NCBI GenBank assembly: GCA_902364645.1
Contig: CABJEP010000009.1
Location: 394 to 64,393 of the forward strand
DNA from: Coriobacteriaceae bacterium
GTDB lineage: Bacteria; Actinomycetota; Coriobacteriia; Coriobacteriales; Coriobacteriaceae
DNA: 64,000 bases
Reading direction: 5' to 3'
The notes beneath the pieces are model-generated. The model was not told where the DNA came from, searched no databases, and saw nothing but the letters and a program-made list of their open reading frames with translations. Shown piece by piece: positions 32,201 to 40,367 of the stretch. Position 1 is the first letter of the stretch, and each line of letters opens with the position of its first letter. The translations under genes and the position numbers were made by a program.

Positions 32201-33629
32201 TTAGGAAAAACGGCACCGGTCCCAGGGTAAACTGCTCGGTCCAATTGAGGTCGGTTCTTACCTGGAAGAGGGCCTTAATATTGCCGTATGCGGGGTCGTT
32301 GTTGTTGCCCCAGGTTTTGCCCACCCAATCGTAGGCGAGCGAGCCGTACAGCTGCGTGGCGATATCCATCGTGAACAGCAGCGTGCAATGGTGGCGAAGG
32401 AGCTTGGTGTTCCTTGGATCGGTGCCCGAACCGGCGCTCATGCTCTTGTGCTGATTCCACTTCCCCTCCATCTCGTCGAGATAGCGGTTTGCCTGCTTGG
32501 CGCCCGACTCGCGCGGCGATTTCTTCCAGTACTCCGGATCCGGATTGCCCGAATCGTTCATATAGCTGGCTGGTTTGTATCCTCCGCCAAACAGCACGTA
32601 TCCAGCAAACGAGAAATCGAAGAGGATCGGAAATGCGGGCATCCAACACGTGAACTTATTACCACCGATGCCGGGAAACGCCGCGGGGAAATCAAACGGA
32701 GTGATCTCTTGGTCCATGGTAGTGGGGACGATAGTGGTCGAGCCCGATTCCGCCTTTGCGGCCGGCGCAGTGACAACGGCCATGGGGGAGGAGAGTGTAT
32801 AGGTCTTGCCCTGGTAGTCGAGGACAAAGCGCAACTTGCATCCTTCTTCCAGAAGGCTCGACGCTGCATCGAGGAACTTGTCTTCGAGCGTGAACGTCGC
32901 CAGATTATCCGCGCCTGATGCGCTGGCCTTGATCTGGCCGATCTGCGTGACGGTTTCGGTTGAGCTGCCCGCAGCGGGCATCACTTTATTGATATGCAAT
33001 GTTGCCTGCCCGCCCTGCGGCAGATGAGCCTGCACGGTAAAAGCGTGCGTGTCGGGCTGGTCGTTTGCTGCTTCGTCCGCTGGCATTGCCATAAACGTGG
33101 CGTCGGCGTACTGGATGTCCCATTCGTCGAACGTGAGCTGTCGAAAGTACGGCTCGCCATCGGAGAGCGGACGTGTGGGTGCGGTTATGGCGGTGCCGCC
33201 CTGGATACGCGCAAGGGGAATCTCGACATCGCGGAAGCCCGCCATGCTAATGGAGATGCCGCCGTTAAAGTCGTATGCGTCGAGAAGCGTTGCCTCGTCC
33301 ACGTAGTCTTCCGAAAGCGGCGCGACCTCAAAGATGGCCGTGCCTTCGTCATCGGTCGTGACGGTGAGCTGCTTGCCTGCGGCGTAGCGCGACGTGAGCG
33401 TGACCTTGGCGCCTGCGATAGGCGTATTCTTGTTGGCGACGTCGACCACCACCACGCCGAACATGGTGCGCGAGAGCACCAGGACCTTGAAGGGGTTTTC
33501 TTCGTCGGCATAGGCCGCGGTGGGCGCGAACGGCAGCAGGAAGGCATTTTCGCATCCCGGCACGCGAGGCAACATAATGCTCGCCAGCGAGGACGCTCCA
33601 GCAACAAGTAACGAACGGCGATCAAGCAT
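29262..33629 (-). CDS. Large secreted surface protein with sorting-signal-like C terminus
   Basis: A 1455-aa protein. The signal peptide carries an RR motif (MLDRRSLLVAGASSLASIML) and a likely cleavage after AYA near residue 42. Residues about 50-140 form a carboxypeptidase-regulatory-like domain (TPIAGAKVTLTS, TTDDEGTAIFEVAPL). The long central part has no family I recognise. It ends in a Gly/Ser/Asp linker, LAGTGD (an LPXTG variant), a hydrophobic stretch and an RR-containing tail, as in sortase-anchored proteins, although the tail is longer than usual. The start at 33629 has GGGAG; an upstream in-frame extension lacks signal character. A LuxR regulator lies 155 bases upstream on the same strand. 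Confidence 0.8.
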   Translation of the reverse strand: MLDRRSLLVAGASSLASIMLPRVPGCENAFLLPFAPTAAYADEENPFKVLVLSRTMFGVVVVDVANKNTPIAGAKVTLTSRYAAGKQLTVTTDDEGTAIFEVAPLSEDYVDEATLLDAYDFNGGISISMAGFRDVEIPLARIQGGTAITAPTRPLSDGEPYFRQLTFDEWDIQYADATFMAMPADEAANDQPDTHAFTVQAHLPQGGQATLHINKVMPAAGSSTETVTQIGQIKASASGADNLATFTLEDKFLDAASSLLEEGCKLRFVLDYQGKTYTLSSPMAVVTAPAAKAESGSTTIVPTTMDQEITPFDFPAAFPGIGGNKFTCWMPAFPILFDFSFAGYVLFGGGYKPASYMNDSGNPDPEYWKKSPRESGAKQANRYLDEMEGKWNQHKSMSAGSGTDPRNTKLLRHHCTLLFTMDIATQLYGSLAYDWVGKTWGNNNDPAYGNIKALFQVRTDLNWTEQFTLGPVPFFLNVNPWVLAKLALAVGAHTHGSGAAFFKNISLDYSNTSGSFTIQIGLAVTFGAGVAGVASSAVRGAASLTLFIGYEKADGHQLPRLRVGADVDVDVILQFVMFKWTTKAWSGSWPTLADSWDMSVNNGDQYVLQRSELALSGDTPYTLDARFDSAGNAEAGGVPQFIASATIVTNAELLARAEVAATAINVAPVVRDWDQAVTRIELEADAESDDTGQIEHFVHTLIENDENAAPMYGYAYIGQARNAVADPNANSAGVSEDERGGIKPSSDNVLFTGVLSEAHMKPAMIAGAECLFRIASVRYGENGRSRLVVHTKANGTWSAPTPVDFPLGFGEGDVERDGIYDYDFDVVEYTDGRGNQDAYVLLVSGERRDGDNTLFDAASTSGILSVVRLRISNGGIRVVSHTSWRSISRGRLQEDGYHCLQCPRITVGKTLVDGRLSGAYLHRRGTTAEKALGSEAEVALECFTLWSDVSGDSLTFRQVLRFPQAPSSIELGVPENINGKMVVPVAYETADGCGCASYAVIGQSIAGWGVMPPDATVPHAAPWPQHSGFLATINGQLQHITWTRGASAFATQPVGAAGCGPASFSVSNNGRCALYVENTDGKVGQTYDEEGNPVAVMGKHFRIFASTLAGDLFTEPFVMCELNHPVDQITTFLTSGGMLSALATHIVSAEKSEAELHGIEVPLVACATPTGAVATSGAVVPGAAGESFMVTVRNDGNTLLTAGTIDLYREGSGQPFSSASIGFGANARMASIYDPELAEDASANDMARVKYALETLGARFATHPLVADNGNAVLAPGCTAQFRMSFAIPESWSDEVGKRVTLYAKARDLVALDPVTLEEIRPGANSALGAVLHELHVSDAACERSEVQVGVCDSADTTGLHDAPMTADGDGGSSGGGTDKGGGSGGSSSGGGKDHGNNKRSGKAGALAGTGDSNVPLTAAAAALAAAGAGLVAYSARRTALETDTANEVNSDKPR

Positions 33630-33784
33630 TTTGGGCTCCCATCCCGCAAATATCGGTGGAAATAATCCAATTTTGCGAGAAGACGCTTCGTGGCGGTAGT
33701 GCCGTTCAAGGGTCAAAATGTCCAAATTGATCGAGCGAAGCGCCGGGTTCCGGAACGCGTTCGATGCGCTTGGCAGCCCGGTCG

Positions 33785-34789
33785 CTAACGCAACATGTGC
33801 GCGACCAGCTCGGCGCGTGTGCCGATGCCAAGCTTTGCGTATACGCCGGATAGGCGGTTTTTGACGGTGCCCGGCGATACTCCCATATGGCGTGCGATTT
33901 CAGCGTTGGTCCATCCGCGGCAGGCGAGCATGGCCATGGTGAACTCCGTGGTCGTTAAATCGTCGGCAACGTCCTCGCCCGAATCGGGGTTGTGGATGCG
34001 CCGCCAGCCGTAGCTGAAGCGGTACGTGATCTCGATGATGCGTGCGAAGTCGTCAGGGTATTGCGTTTTTAGGCATGCCTCGATGAGCCCCTGCAAAAGG
34101 CCGTGGTGCTCGCCAATGAGCTCGATAAGGCCGTCGGGGCGCGCAATGTCCCAAGCGGCTCCAAAATGCGCTTTTGCGGCGTCGATGTCCTTGAGGCTCA
34201 TGCATGCCATGGAAGCTGCCAGGTGCAGGAACAGTTCCGAGATGGGATAGCTTCCCTGTTTCATAATTAGGGCGTTTTCCGCCATGCCCAGGCTGCGGCC
34301 GTATTCGCCGCGCAGATACAAGGCGTGCGCCATCACGTAGCTGGCGAACAGTCGCAGGCCTTCGGGTAGGTGCGCCGCAAGTGGATAAAACTCTTCGGCA
34401 GAATACGGGGAAGGCAAGTGCAGCAGGACGCTCGCGGCCGAGGCGAACAGGATATGCGTGGCGTGGACGGCGGGCGATTCCTCGTCGGCCGGCGTATCGA
34501 GGATGCCCGCAAGGCACCGGCGGGCGTCGGCGATACGGTTGAGCGACAGACTGGCGTATCCGCAGATAAAGCATGCGGAATAGCGCAGCGCGGGATCGGT
34601 GACGTCAAGATAGGGGCGTGCTGTCTCGGCGGCGAGTGTGGCCTGTCCGCGAAAGTACAGCGCTTCTGCCGTGGCGATGGTGCGTGAATCGGGGTCGGAA
34701 ATGCCTGCAACCGCAGCGTCAATCTGCCCCGGCACAAAGGCAGTGCACATCAACGGCATGGGAATGCGCGGGTAGCCATCGCAGTCCAT
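33785..34789 (-). CDS. LuxR-family regulator with N-terminal TPR-like helices
   Basis: A 334-aa regulator. The C-terminal HTH is clear: LTTTEFTMAMLACRGWTNAE, IARHMGVSPGTVKNRLSGVY, AKLGIGTRAELVAHML. The N-terminal 260 residues are helical and alanine rich (tetratricopeptide-like), without a receiver domain or a membrane segment. The start at 34789 has GGGAG. It lies upstream of the large surface protein on the same strand and may control it. LuxR proteins of this size are abundant in Coriobacteriia. Confidence 0.85.
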   Translation of the reverse strand: MDCDGYPRIPMPLMCTAFVPGQIDAAVAGISDPDSRTIATAEALYFRGQATLAAETARPYLDVTDPALRYSACFICGYASLSLNRIADARRCLAGILDTPADEESPAVHATHILFASAASVLLHLPSPYSAEEFYPLAAHLPEGLRLFASYVMAHALYLRGEYGRSLGMAENALIMKQGSYPISELFLHLAASMACMSLKDIDAAKAHFGAAWDIARPDGLIELIGEHHGLLQGLIEACLKTQYPDDFARIIEITYRFSYGWRRIHNPDSGEDVADDLTTTEFTMAMLACRGWTNAEIARHMGVSPGTVKNRLSGVYAKLGIGTRAELVAHMLR

Positions 34790-35086
34790 CTTCCATCTCC
34801 CAACAGCTGGCAACATTAGCAGCCATTTTACCCCTGTTGATCGGGACTGGAATTTGTGGTTATCGCCTACGATTATGCCGAACGTATAAAGGAAGAGTCT
34901 ATTGGCGATGCTCCCAAGGTGACTACCGAAGCCTAGCTGACCTCGACATTAGGAAAAATTGCCACCCCTACAAAAAGCTCCGTCGCAGCGATGGGAAACG
35001 AACCTCGCTCTGCATATAATGAGGTCATATGACGGTGCGTTTGCATACGTGTAGCGCATTCCCATCGAACCGAAAAGGAGCTTTGC
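34790..35086. other. Intergenic with GMP synthase promoter
   Basis: No gene. A perfect TATAAT (-10) is at 35015-35020, about 67 bases upstream of the GMP synthase start. I see no purine-riboswitch core. Confidence 0.45.
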
Positions 35087-36067
35087 ATGGATCCCAACAA
35101 GCGCCCCGACGACATGGTGCGTATCACCACTCCCGAACTTGCCCAGGTGTTCATCGATGAGCAGGTTGCTGCAATCCGCGAGCAGATTGGCGACAAGAAG
35201 GTCCTGCTGGCTCTTTCCGGCGGCGTCGACAGTTCTGTAGTTGCGGCCCTGCTCATCAAAGCTATCGGCAAGCAGCTCATCTGCGTGCACGTGAACCACG
35301 GCCTGATGCGCAAGGGCGAGAGCGAACAGGTCGTCGACGTCTTCAAGAACCAGATGGATGCGAACCTGGTCTATGTCGACGCTACTGATCGCTTCCTGGA
35401 TAAGCTCGTCGACGTCGACGAGCCCGAGACCAAGCGCAAGATTATCGGCGCCGAGTTTATCCGCGTGTTCGAGGAAGAGGCCCGAAAGGTGGGCGACGAG
35501 GTCAGCTTCCTCGCCCAGGGCACCATCTATCCCGACATCCTGGAGTCCCAGGATGGCGTGAAGGCTCACCACAACGTGGGCGGCCTGCCCGAGGATCTGC
35601 AATTTGAGCTCTGCGAGCCCGTTAAGCTGCTGTACAAGGACGAGGTGCGCGTCGTGGGCCGCGAGCTCGGCCTGCCCGAGAACATGGTTGAGCGTCAGCC
35701 GTTCCCCGGTCCTGGCCTGGGCGTCCGCTGCCTTGGCGCCATCACCCGTGACCGTCTCGAGGCGCTGCGCGAGGCCGATGCCATCGTGCGCGAAGAGATC
35801 GACAAGGCCGGCCTGACCATCTGGCAGTACTTTGCCGTAGTGCCCGATTTCCGCGCTACCGGTGTGCGCGAGGGCAAGCGCGCCTACGACTGGCCCTGCA
35901 TTATTCGCTGCATCAACACCGTCGACGTCATGACCGCCGAGGTGCCTGAGCTCGACTGGGCGCTGCTCAAGCGCATTACCGCTCGCGTGACCGCCGAGGT
36001 CCCCGGTATTTGCCGCGTTTGCTACGACCTCACGCCGAAGCCCGTTGGCACGGTCGAGTGGGAGTAA
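35087..36067 (+). CDS. guaA: GMP synthase ATP-pyrophosphatase subunit, no glutaminase domain
   Basis: A 326-aa protein matching the C-terminal two-thirds of GuaA. It has the PP-loop [16 protein letters not shown] (residues about 43-58), [28 protein letters not shown], and the dimerisation domain with [20 protein letters not shown] and the C-terminal KPVGTVEWE. It makes GMP from XMP using ammonia and ATP. The usual N-terminal glutamine amidotransferase domain (about 190 residues) is absent; GGAG precedes an ATG that begins right at the PPase domain, so this is a native short form. A separate glutaminase, as in archaea, would be needed unless free ammonia is used. Confidence 0.9.
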   Translation: MDPNKRPDDMVRITTPELAQVFIDEQVAAIREQIGDKKVLLALSGGVDSSVVAALLIKAIGKQLICVHVNHGLMRKGESEQVVDVFKNQMDANLVYVDATDRFLDKLVDVDEPETKRKIIGAEFIRVFEEEARKVGDEVSFLAQGTIYPDILESQDGVKAHHNVGGLPEDLQFELCEPVKLLYKDEVRVVGRELGLPENMVERQPFPGPGLGVRCLGAITRDRLEALREADAIVREEIDKAGLTIWQYFAVVPDFRATGVREGKRAYDWPCIIRCINTVDVMTAEVPELDWALLKRITARVTAEVPGICRVCYDLTPKPVGTVEWE

Positions 36068-36100
36068 GCTAACTCAGCTGGTAGGCGATGAGAACTAGCA

Positions 36101-36179
36101 GATGTGACAAAGGGACAGTCCCTTTGTCACATCCTCGATATTATGTGCGGGATGGTACGCCACGCGGCGTGCCATCCCG
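36101..36179. repeat. Composite two-hairpin intergenic repeat, copy 1
   Basis: GATGTGACAAAGGGACAG...CTTTGTCACATC (36101-36133) is a near-perfect palindrome. CGGGATGG...CCATCCCG (36148-36179) is a second hairpin followed by TTCGTTATTTT. The pair recurs, degenerated, at 42071-42148. It separates the convergent GMP synthase and histidine kinase genes and may act as terminator. Confidence 0.8.
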
Positions 36180-36183
36180 TTCG

Positions 36184-37332
36184 TTATTTTAATGAGCCGA
36201 GTGCGCGAGTGGGAAGAGTCACGAGCATGGTCGTTCCGCGCTCCGAGCTCTCTTCGACCTCGATGGAGCCGCCGTGGAGCGCGGCAATCTCCCAGACCAG
36301 CGCAAGTCCCAGCCCCACGCCGCCGTATGCCCTGCTGCGCGATTTGTCGACGCGAAAGAAGGGCTGAAAGATGCTCGTCTGGTATTGCTCGGGAATGCCC
36401 GGCCCCTGGTCGCGCACGCGTAGCAGCACACGGTCGCCTTCGGCGCAGGCGTTGATTTGCACGGTCGAGTTGGGCGCGCTGTAACGTATGGCGTTTTCGG
36501 CCAAGTTGAACAGCAGCCGATAGATTAGCGTATCGCTGCCGATCGTTTGCGCGTCGCCCTCACTTGCGAGCGCGATGCCCTTTTGCTCGGCAAGGGGCGC
36601 CAGGTCCGTGAGTACTTCTTCGATCATCGGCGCCAGGTCAATCGCATCGTTGCAAGGGACACTGCGCAGCTCGCTCATCTCGAGCAGGGTCTTTGTCATG
36701 TGCGTCATCCGCTCGGTCTGCTCCTGCAGCAGCCCGAGCAGGCTCGCTGTATCGGCGTCGGCGTCGGGGTGCTCGGCGCAAAAAAGCTCAACCTGGGCCT
36801 GCATGAGCGCAAGTGGCGTGCGCAGCTCGTGCGCCGCATTGCCCGTAAACTGTCTTTGTGCGGAAAATCCCTCGTCAAGGCGGGCAATCATGTCGTTAAA
36901 CGACGCGCTGCAGCGCCTGAGTTCAGAGGGCACGTCCTCGCTGATTTTTGTGTCAGCGAGGTTGTCGGGCCGCACGCTCTCGACTTGCGTCGCAAAGAAG
37001 CGCAGCGGTCGCAGTGCGCGCCCGCTTACAAAGTAGGCCAGCACGCCGCCGAGCAGCGTCACCGCCGCAGTTATATACCAGCTCGTCGCGCCAAACGATT
37101 CTTGGGCGTCGTTCACGACGATGGTCAGCGCGTCGTCGAGCTCTTTGTTTGTCGGGTCAAATGAGCTGGGCGAGGCCGCCTCCACCTTGCTGTGCGCCGA
37201 TAGTTCATTGCCGATCGAGTCCATGTAGCGCATGCCGGAGTAGCCAACCAGGCAATTCATAAGTACGCAGGTTGAACATATCAGCAGTGCCGTCATCAAC
37301 GTGATGCGCCACTGCAGCGACAGCCGCTTCAT
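36184..37332 (-). CDS. Sensor histidine kinase
   Basis: A 382-aa membrane kinase. It has two transmembrane segments (about residues 9-30 and 83-102) around a short extracellular loop, a HAMP-like region, the H-box NAAHELRTPLALMQ, the N-box LFNLAENAIRYSAPN, the G-boxes RVRDQGPGIP and GGVGLGLALVWEIAALHGG. It overlaps the response-regulator gene by four bases. The divergently transcribed redox genes (CXXC peptide, 4Fe-4S protein, TlpA) are the likely targets, as similar clusters elsewhere respond to oxidative or envelope redox stress. Confidence 0.92.
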   Translation of the reverse strand: MKRLSLQWRITLMTALLICSTCVLMNCLVGYSGMRYMDSIGNELSAHSKVEAASPSSFDPTNKELDDALTIVVNDAQESFGATSWYITAAVTLLGGVLAYFVSGRALRPLRFFATQVESVRPDNLADTKISEDVPSELRRCSASFNDMIARLDEGFSAQRQFTGNAAHELRTPLALMQAQVELFCAEHPDADADTASLLGLLQEQTERMTHMTKTLLEMSELRSVPCNDAIDLAPMIEEVLTDLAPLAEQKGIALASEGDAQTIGSDTLIYRLLFNLAENAIRYSAPNSTVQINACAEGDRVLLRVRDQGPGIPEQYQTSIFQPFFRVDKSRSRAYGGVGLGLALVWEIAALHGGSIEVEESSERGTTMLVTLPTRALGSLK

Positions 37333-38003
37333 TTGCCGTCCTCCATAACGTAGCCTTCGCCGATTCGGTTGCGGATGGGGTCGTGCCCCAACGCACCGCG
37401 CAGCTTTTTTCGCAGCGACGAGATATGCACGCGGGTCGCGTTGCTAAAGCTGTTGACGCTGCTGTCCCATACATGCTCGATAAGCTCTTCCTGGCTCACC
37501 GGCCGCCCCTGGTTAAGCATCAGGTATTCCAAGATGCCGGTCTCCTTGCGCGTGAGGGATAGGGTCTCGCCGCCCACGGAGGCGAGGCGCGCCTTGGTGT
37601 CAAAGCTCAACAATCCACAGGTTAGAACAACGTCGTTTTGCGTAAAGCGCCTGAGCGTGAGACTGCGTATGCGTGCCGCCAGCTCGTCAAGATGGAACGG
37701 CTTGGTGAGGTAGTCGTTGGCGCCCGCATCGAGCCCCGCTACCTTGTCGGAGACCTCGCCACGTGCCGAGAGCACAAGCACCTTGGTCTCACAATCAGTT
37801 GTCCTGAGTTGCCTGAGCACGGTCATGCCGTCGACATGGGGGAGATTGAGGTCGAGCACGACAAGATCAAAGGTCTCGACATCGAGTAGATCGAGGGCCT
37901 GCTGCCCGTCGTAGCAGCAGTCGACGCTATAGGCCAAGTTGCGCAGGCTGCGTGCGATCGCATCGCACAGCGCCCGCTCGTCCTCGACGACCAAGATGCG
38001 CAT
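37329..38003 (-). CDS. OmpR-family response regulator
   Basis: A 224-aa regulator. The receiver domain has acidic residues in RILVVEDERALCDA, the phospho-acceptor Asp in LVVLDLNLPHVDGM and the Lys in ANDYLTKPFHLDEL. The C-terminal winged helix ends ATRVHISSLRKKLRGALGHD. It is cotranscribed with the kinase and begins 89 bases from the divergent CXXC-peptide gene. Confidence 0.94.
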   Translation of the reverse strand: MRILVVEDERALCDAIARSLRNLAYSVDCCYDGQQALDLLDVETFDLVVLDLNLPHVDGMTVLRQLRTTDCETKVLVLSARGEVSDKVAGLDAGANDYLTKPFHLDELAARIRSLTLRRFTQNDVVLTCGLLSFDTKARLASVGGETLSLTRKETGILEYLMLNQGRPVSQEELIEHVWDSSVNSFSNATRVHISSLRKKLRGALGHDPIRNRIGEGYVMEDGK

Positions 38004-38092
38004 AACGTTCTCCTTGCATAGTCATTCACGCTTAACACGGATTTTATAGTCGGTATGGTCCAATGGGTCGCGAAACGAAAGGAGTGGTCAGA

Positions 38093-38239
38093 TTGTTCAA
38101 AGCGATTAAGCCTGTGGCGCAGGTGGCTTTGCTGATCGTTGGGGTAGCCATGGTTGGCTTTGGAATTATGCGCGGCGAGGCAGATGCCGTGCTGGCCAAG
38201 GCAATCAGGCTGTGCTTGGAGTGTATCGGAATTGGATAA
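38093..38239 (+). CDS. CD1871A-family CXXC-containing small membrane protein
   Basis: A 48-aa protein starting at TTG 38093 behind GGAG. It has one transmembrane helix (VAQVALLIVGVAMVGFGIM), then RGEADAVLAKAIRLCLECIGIG, which matches the CD1871A family with its CLEC-IGIG end. It overlaps the next gene, a 4Fe-4S membrane protein, by eight bases, and the pair followed by a TlpA-like protein is a recurrent anaerobe cluster. It is too short for most gene finders. The CXXC faces the membrane surface and probably exchanges electrons or disulfides with its partners. Confidence 0.85.
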   Translation: MFKAIKPVAQVALLIVGVAMVGFGIMRGEADAVLAKAIRLCLECIGIG

Positions 38240-39143
38240 AAGAAAAAACACTGCATCGCATCTTTTAGCGCGATTTCGTGGATTGATTCAGGCGGCGGCG
38301 ACGCTTGCGACCAATATTCACCTGCCTAACTTTGCCAAGGGCGGTATCTACCAGGGAGCCGGCAAAGCCGTCTGCGTGCCGGGGCTTAACTGCTACTCGT
38401 GTCCAGCGGCCTCGGGTGCGTGCCCCATCGGGTCGTTTCAGTCGGTGGTGGGATCGTCTAAGTTCAGCTTTTCGTATTACGTCACCGGAACGCTCATTCT
38501 GATCGGCGTGCTACTGGGACGTTTTGTATGCGGCTTTTTGTGTCCGTTTGGATGGCTGCAAGAGCTTCTGCATAAGATTCCCAGCAAAAAGCTCTCCACG
38601 AAAAAGCTCAAGCCGCTCACGTACATCAAGTATGCCGTGCTACTGTTTGCCGTGGTGCTGCTGCCCGTCTTGGTGGTTAACGATGTGGGTATGGGCGACC
38701 CGTTCTTTTGCAAGTACATCTGCCCGCAGGGTGTGCTCGAGGGCGCGATTCCGCTGTCCATCATGAACGTGGGAATCCGCTCCGCGCTGGGAAAGCTCTT
38801 TACCTGGAAGCTCGCGATCCTCATTGCGGTTGCGGTGCTGAGCGTGCTGTTCTACCGCCCCTTCTGCAAATGGATTTGCCCCCTCGGTGCGTTTTATGCG
38901 CTCATGAACAAGGTGTCTTTACTGGGGATCCAGGTTGACCAGTGCAAATGCGTCTCGTGCGGCAAGTGCGCCAAGGTGTGTCAAATGGACGTGGACGTTA
39001 CGCGTACGCCCAACCATGCCGAATGCATTCGTTGCGGCAAATGCGTGGGCGCGTGCCCCGTCGATGCTATTAGCTTTCGCTATGGGCTGGGTGTGACGGG
39101 CGACAAACCCGCGCAGTCCACGCAAGCCTGCGAAAACAAATAG
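38232..39143 (+). CDS. NapH/CcoG-like 4Fe-4S membrane protein
   Basis: A 303-aa polytopic iron-sulfur protein. It has GLNCYSCPAASGACPIGSFQ near the N terminus, CGFLCPFGWLQELLH after a transmembrane helix, CKYICPQGVLEG, FCKWICPLGAFYAL, and two classical clusters CKCVSCGKCAKVCQMDVDV and CIRCGKCVGACPVDAI. Four to five transmembrane helices alternate with the CxxxCP motifs. It would pass electrons across or along the membrane, probably to the CXXC peptide and TlpA protein. The start is TTG 38232 inside the previous gene; no ATG fits. Confidence 0.88.
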   Translation: MDKRKNTASHLLARFRGLIQAAATLATNIHLPNFAKGGIYQGAGKAVCVPGLNCYSCPAASGACPIGSFQSVVGSSKFSFSYYVTGTLILIGVLLGRFVCGFLCPFGWLQELLHKIPSKKLSTKKLKPLTYIKYAVLLFAVVLLPVLVVNDVGMGDPFFCKYICPQGVLEGAIPLSIMNVGIRSALGKLFTWKLAILIAVAVLSVLFYRPFCKWICPLGAFYALMNKVSLLGIQVDQCKCVSCGKCAKVCQMDVDVTRTPNHAECIRCGKCVGACPVDAISFRYGLGVTGDKPAQSTQACENK

Positions 39144-39178
39144 GTACCTATATAAGTTTCGATATAAACGGAGGAACC

Positions 39179-40141
39179 ATGAAACTGTCAAAAATTGCGG
39201 CTCTGTTGATGCTGCCCGTGCTGGCGCTGACTCTCGCGGCGTGCTCTGCCCCCAAGGGCGACGCGAAGGATGCTACGAGCGGCGATGCGCAGATTGCCGA
39301 GCTCATAGCGCAAAAGCCGTCGAGCGCCGAGGAGGCGGCCAAGCTGTACCAGCAGCTGCTGCAAAAGGAAAACGAGATCTTTGCGAGCGATAACGCCCTA
39401 TGGGAAAAGGTGTTCCTTGCGGCCAACAAAGACACTCCCATGATTGAGGACGGCAAGAACTACGGTGACTTCTTGCTCGATACCATCGAGGGCGCCAAGG
39501 ATCAGTTTGCGGCTGACGAGCTTAAGACGCTTAAGGCCGGCGCGCAGCAGGTCAAGGAGATCGAGGACAAGCTCATGGCGCTGGAGAAGGAGTTCCCCGG
39601 ATGTGGCAGCACGCCCGGCGAGGGGGAGAGTGTTGATGCCTCGACCGCGGGCGTGACCAACGGCGAGAGCGGGGAGACGAAGTTCCCCAGCTTTAAGGGC
39701 AAGGACTTGGACGGCAACGATGTAAACAGCGACGAGCTGTTCTCCAAGAACAAGGTCACCGTCATGAACTTCTGGTTTACCACCTGCAAGCCGTGCGTGG
39801 GAGAGCTGGGCGATCTGGAGAAGCTCAACAAGGAGCTTGCCGAGAAGGGCGGCCAGGTCGTGGGCGTTAATTCCTTTACGCTCGATGGCAACAAAGACGA
39901 GGTGGCCGATGCCAAGGACGTGCTTTCCAAGAAGGGCGTGACGTATAAGAACATCTGGTTTAAGTCGGACAGCGAGGCCGGAAAGTTCACCTCCAACCTG
40001 TACTCGTTCCCGACCACCTACGTGATCGACCAGAACGGTAACATTGTGGGAGAGCCGATCATGGGCGGCATCAACTCCGCTGAGCAGCGCGAGGCGCTCA
40101 ACAAACTGATCGATCAGGCACTCGCGAAGAGCGAACAGTAA
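39179..40141 (+). CDS. TlpA-like thioredoxin-fold lipoprotein
   Basis: A 320-aa secreted lipoprotein. Lipobox LAAC (residues about 19-22), a helical domain (about 35-140), and a C-terminal TlpA/ResA-type thioredoxin domain starting at FPSFKGKDLDGNDV with the active site FTTCKPCVGE and the cis-proline region SFPTTYVID. It should reduce or form disulfides outside the membrane, supplied with electrons by the preceding 4Fe-4S protein. GGAGG lies before the start; a strong terminator follows. Confidence 0.92.
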   Translation: MKLSKIAALLMLPVLALTLAACSAPKGDAKDATSGDAQIAELIAQKPSSAEEAAKLYQQLLQKENEIFASDNALWEKVFLAANKDTPMIEDGKNYGDFLLDTIEGAKDQFAADELKTLKAGAQQVKEIEDKLMALEKEFPGCGSTPGEGESVDASTAGVTNGESGETKFPSFKGKDLDGNDVNSDELFSKNKVTVMNFWFTTCKPCVGELGDLEKLNKELAEKGGQVVGVNSFTLDGNKDEVADAKDVLSKKGVTYKNIWFKSDSEAGKFTSNLYSFPTTYVIDQNGNIVGEPIMGGINSAEQREALNKLIDQALAKSEQ

Positions 40142-40166
40142 GTCCGTGGGACAGACAACTGAAGGG

Positions 40167-40194
40167 GAGTCGCTGGAAACAGCGACTCTTTTTT
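40167..40194 (+). terminator. Rho-independent terminator
   Basis: GAGTCGCT/AGCGACTC stem with a GGAAAC loop and six T's, 26 bases after the TlpA-like gene. Confidence 0.9.
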
Positions 40195-40212
40195 CTGCTT
40201 CGGGGTAGCATC

Positions 40213-40365
40213 ATGGGTATACGTCGAAAGGGCACGCAGCTTTTCGTGCATTGCCTGAGCGGTGCGCGAAGCAACCAAGCTGTGAGTTTTCTTAAGCGTT
40301 CTGGGTATGGCAGTGTCAAGAATATCGGCGGCATAAGCGGCTACACGGGAAAGGTGGTGCGTTAG
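40213..40365 (+). CDS. Half-size rhodanese-like protein, possibly a remnant
   Basis: A 50-aa frame just after a terminator. VHCLSGARSNQAVSFLKRSG contains the rhodanese active-site loop with its cysteine, and KNIGGISGYTGKVV is the C-terminal end of the domain. The first half of the domain (about 50 residues) is missing. It ends two bases before the CoA-disulfide reductase start, whose protein carries a complete rhodanese domain. It is either a degenerate gene or a leader peptide coupled to the reductase; no good ribosome-binding site is visible. Confidence 0.6.
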   Translation: MGIRRKGTQLFVHCLSGARSNQAVSFLKRSGYGSVKNIGGISGYTGKVVR

Positions 40366-40367
40366 CT

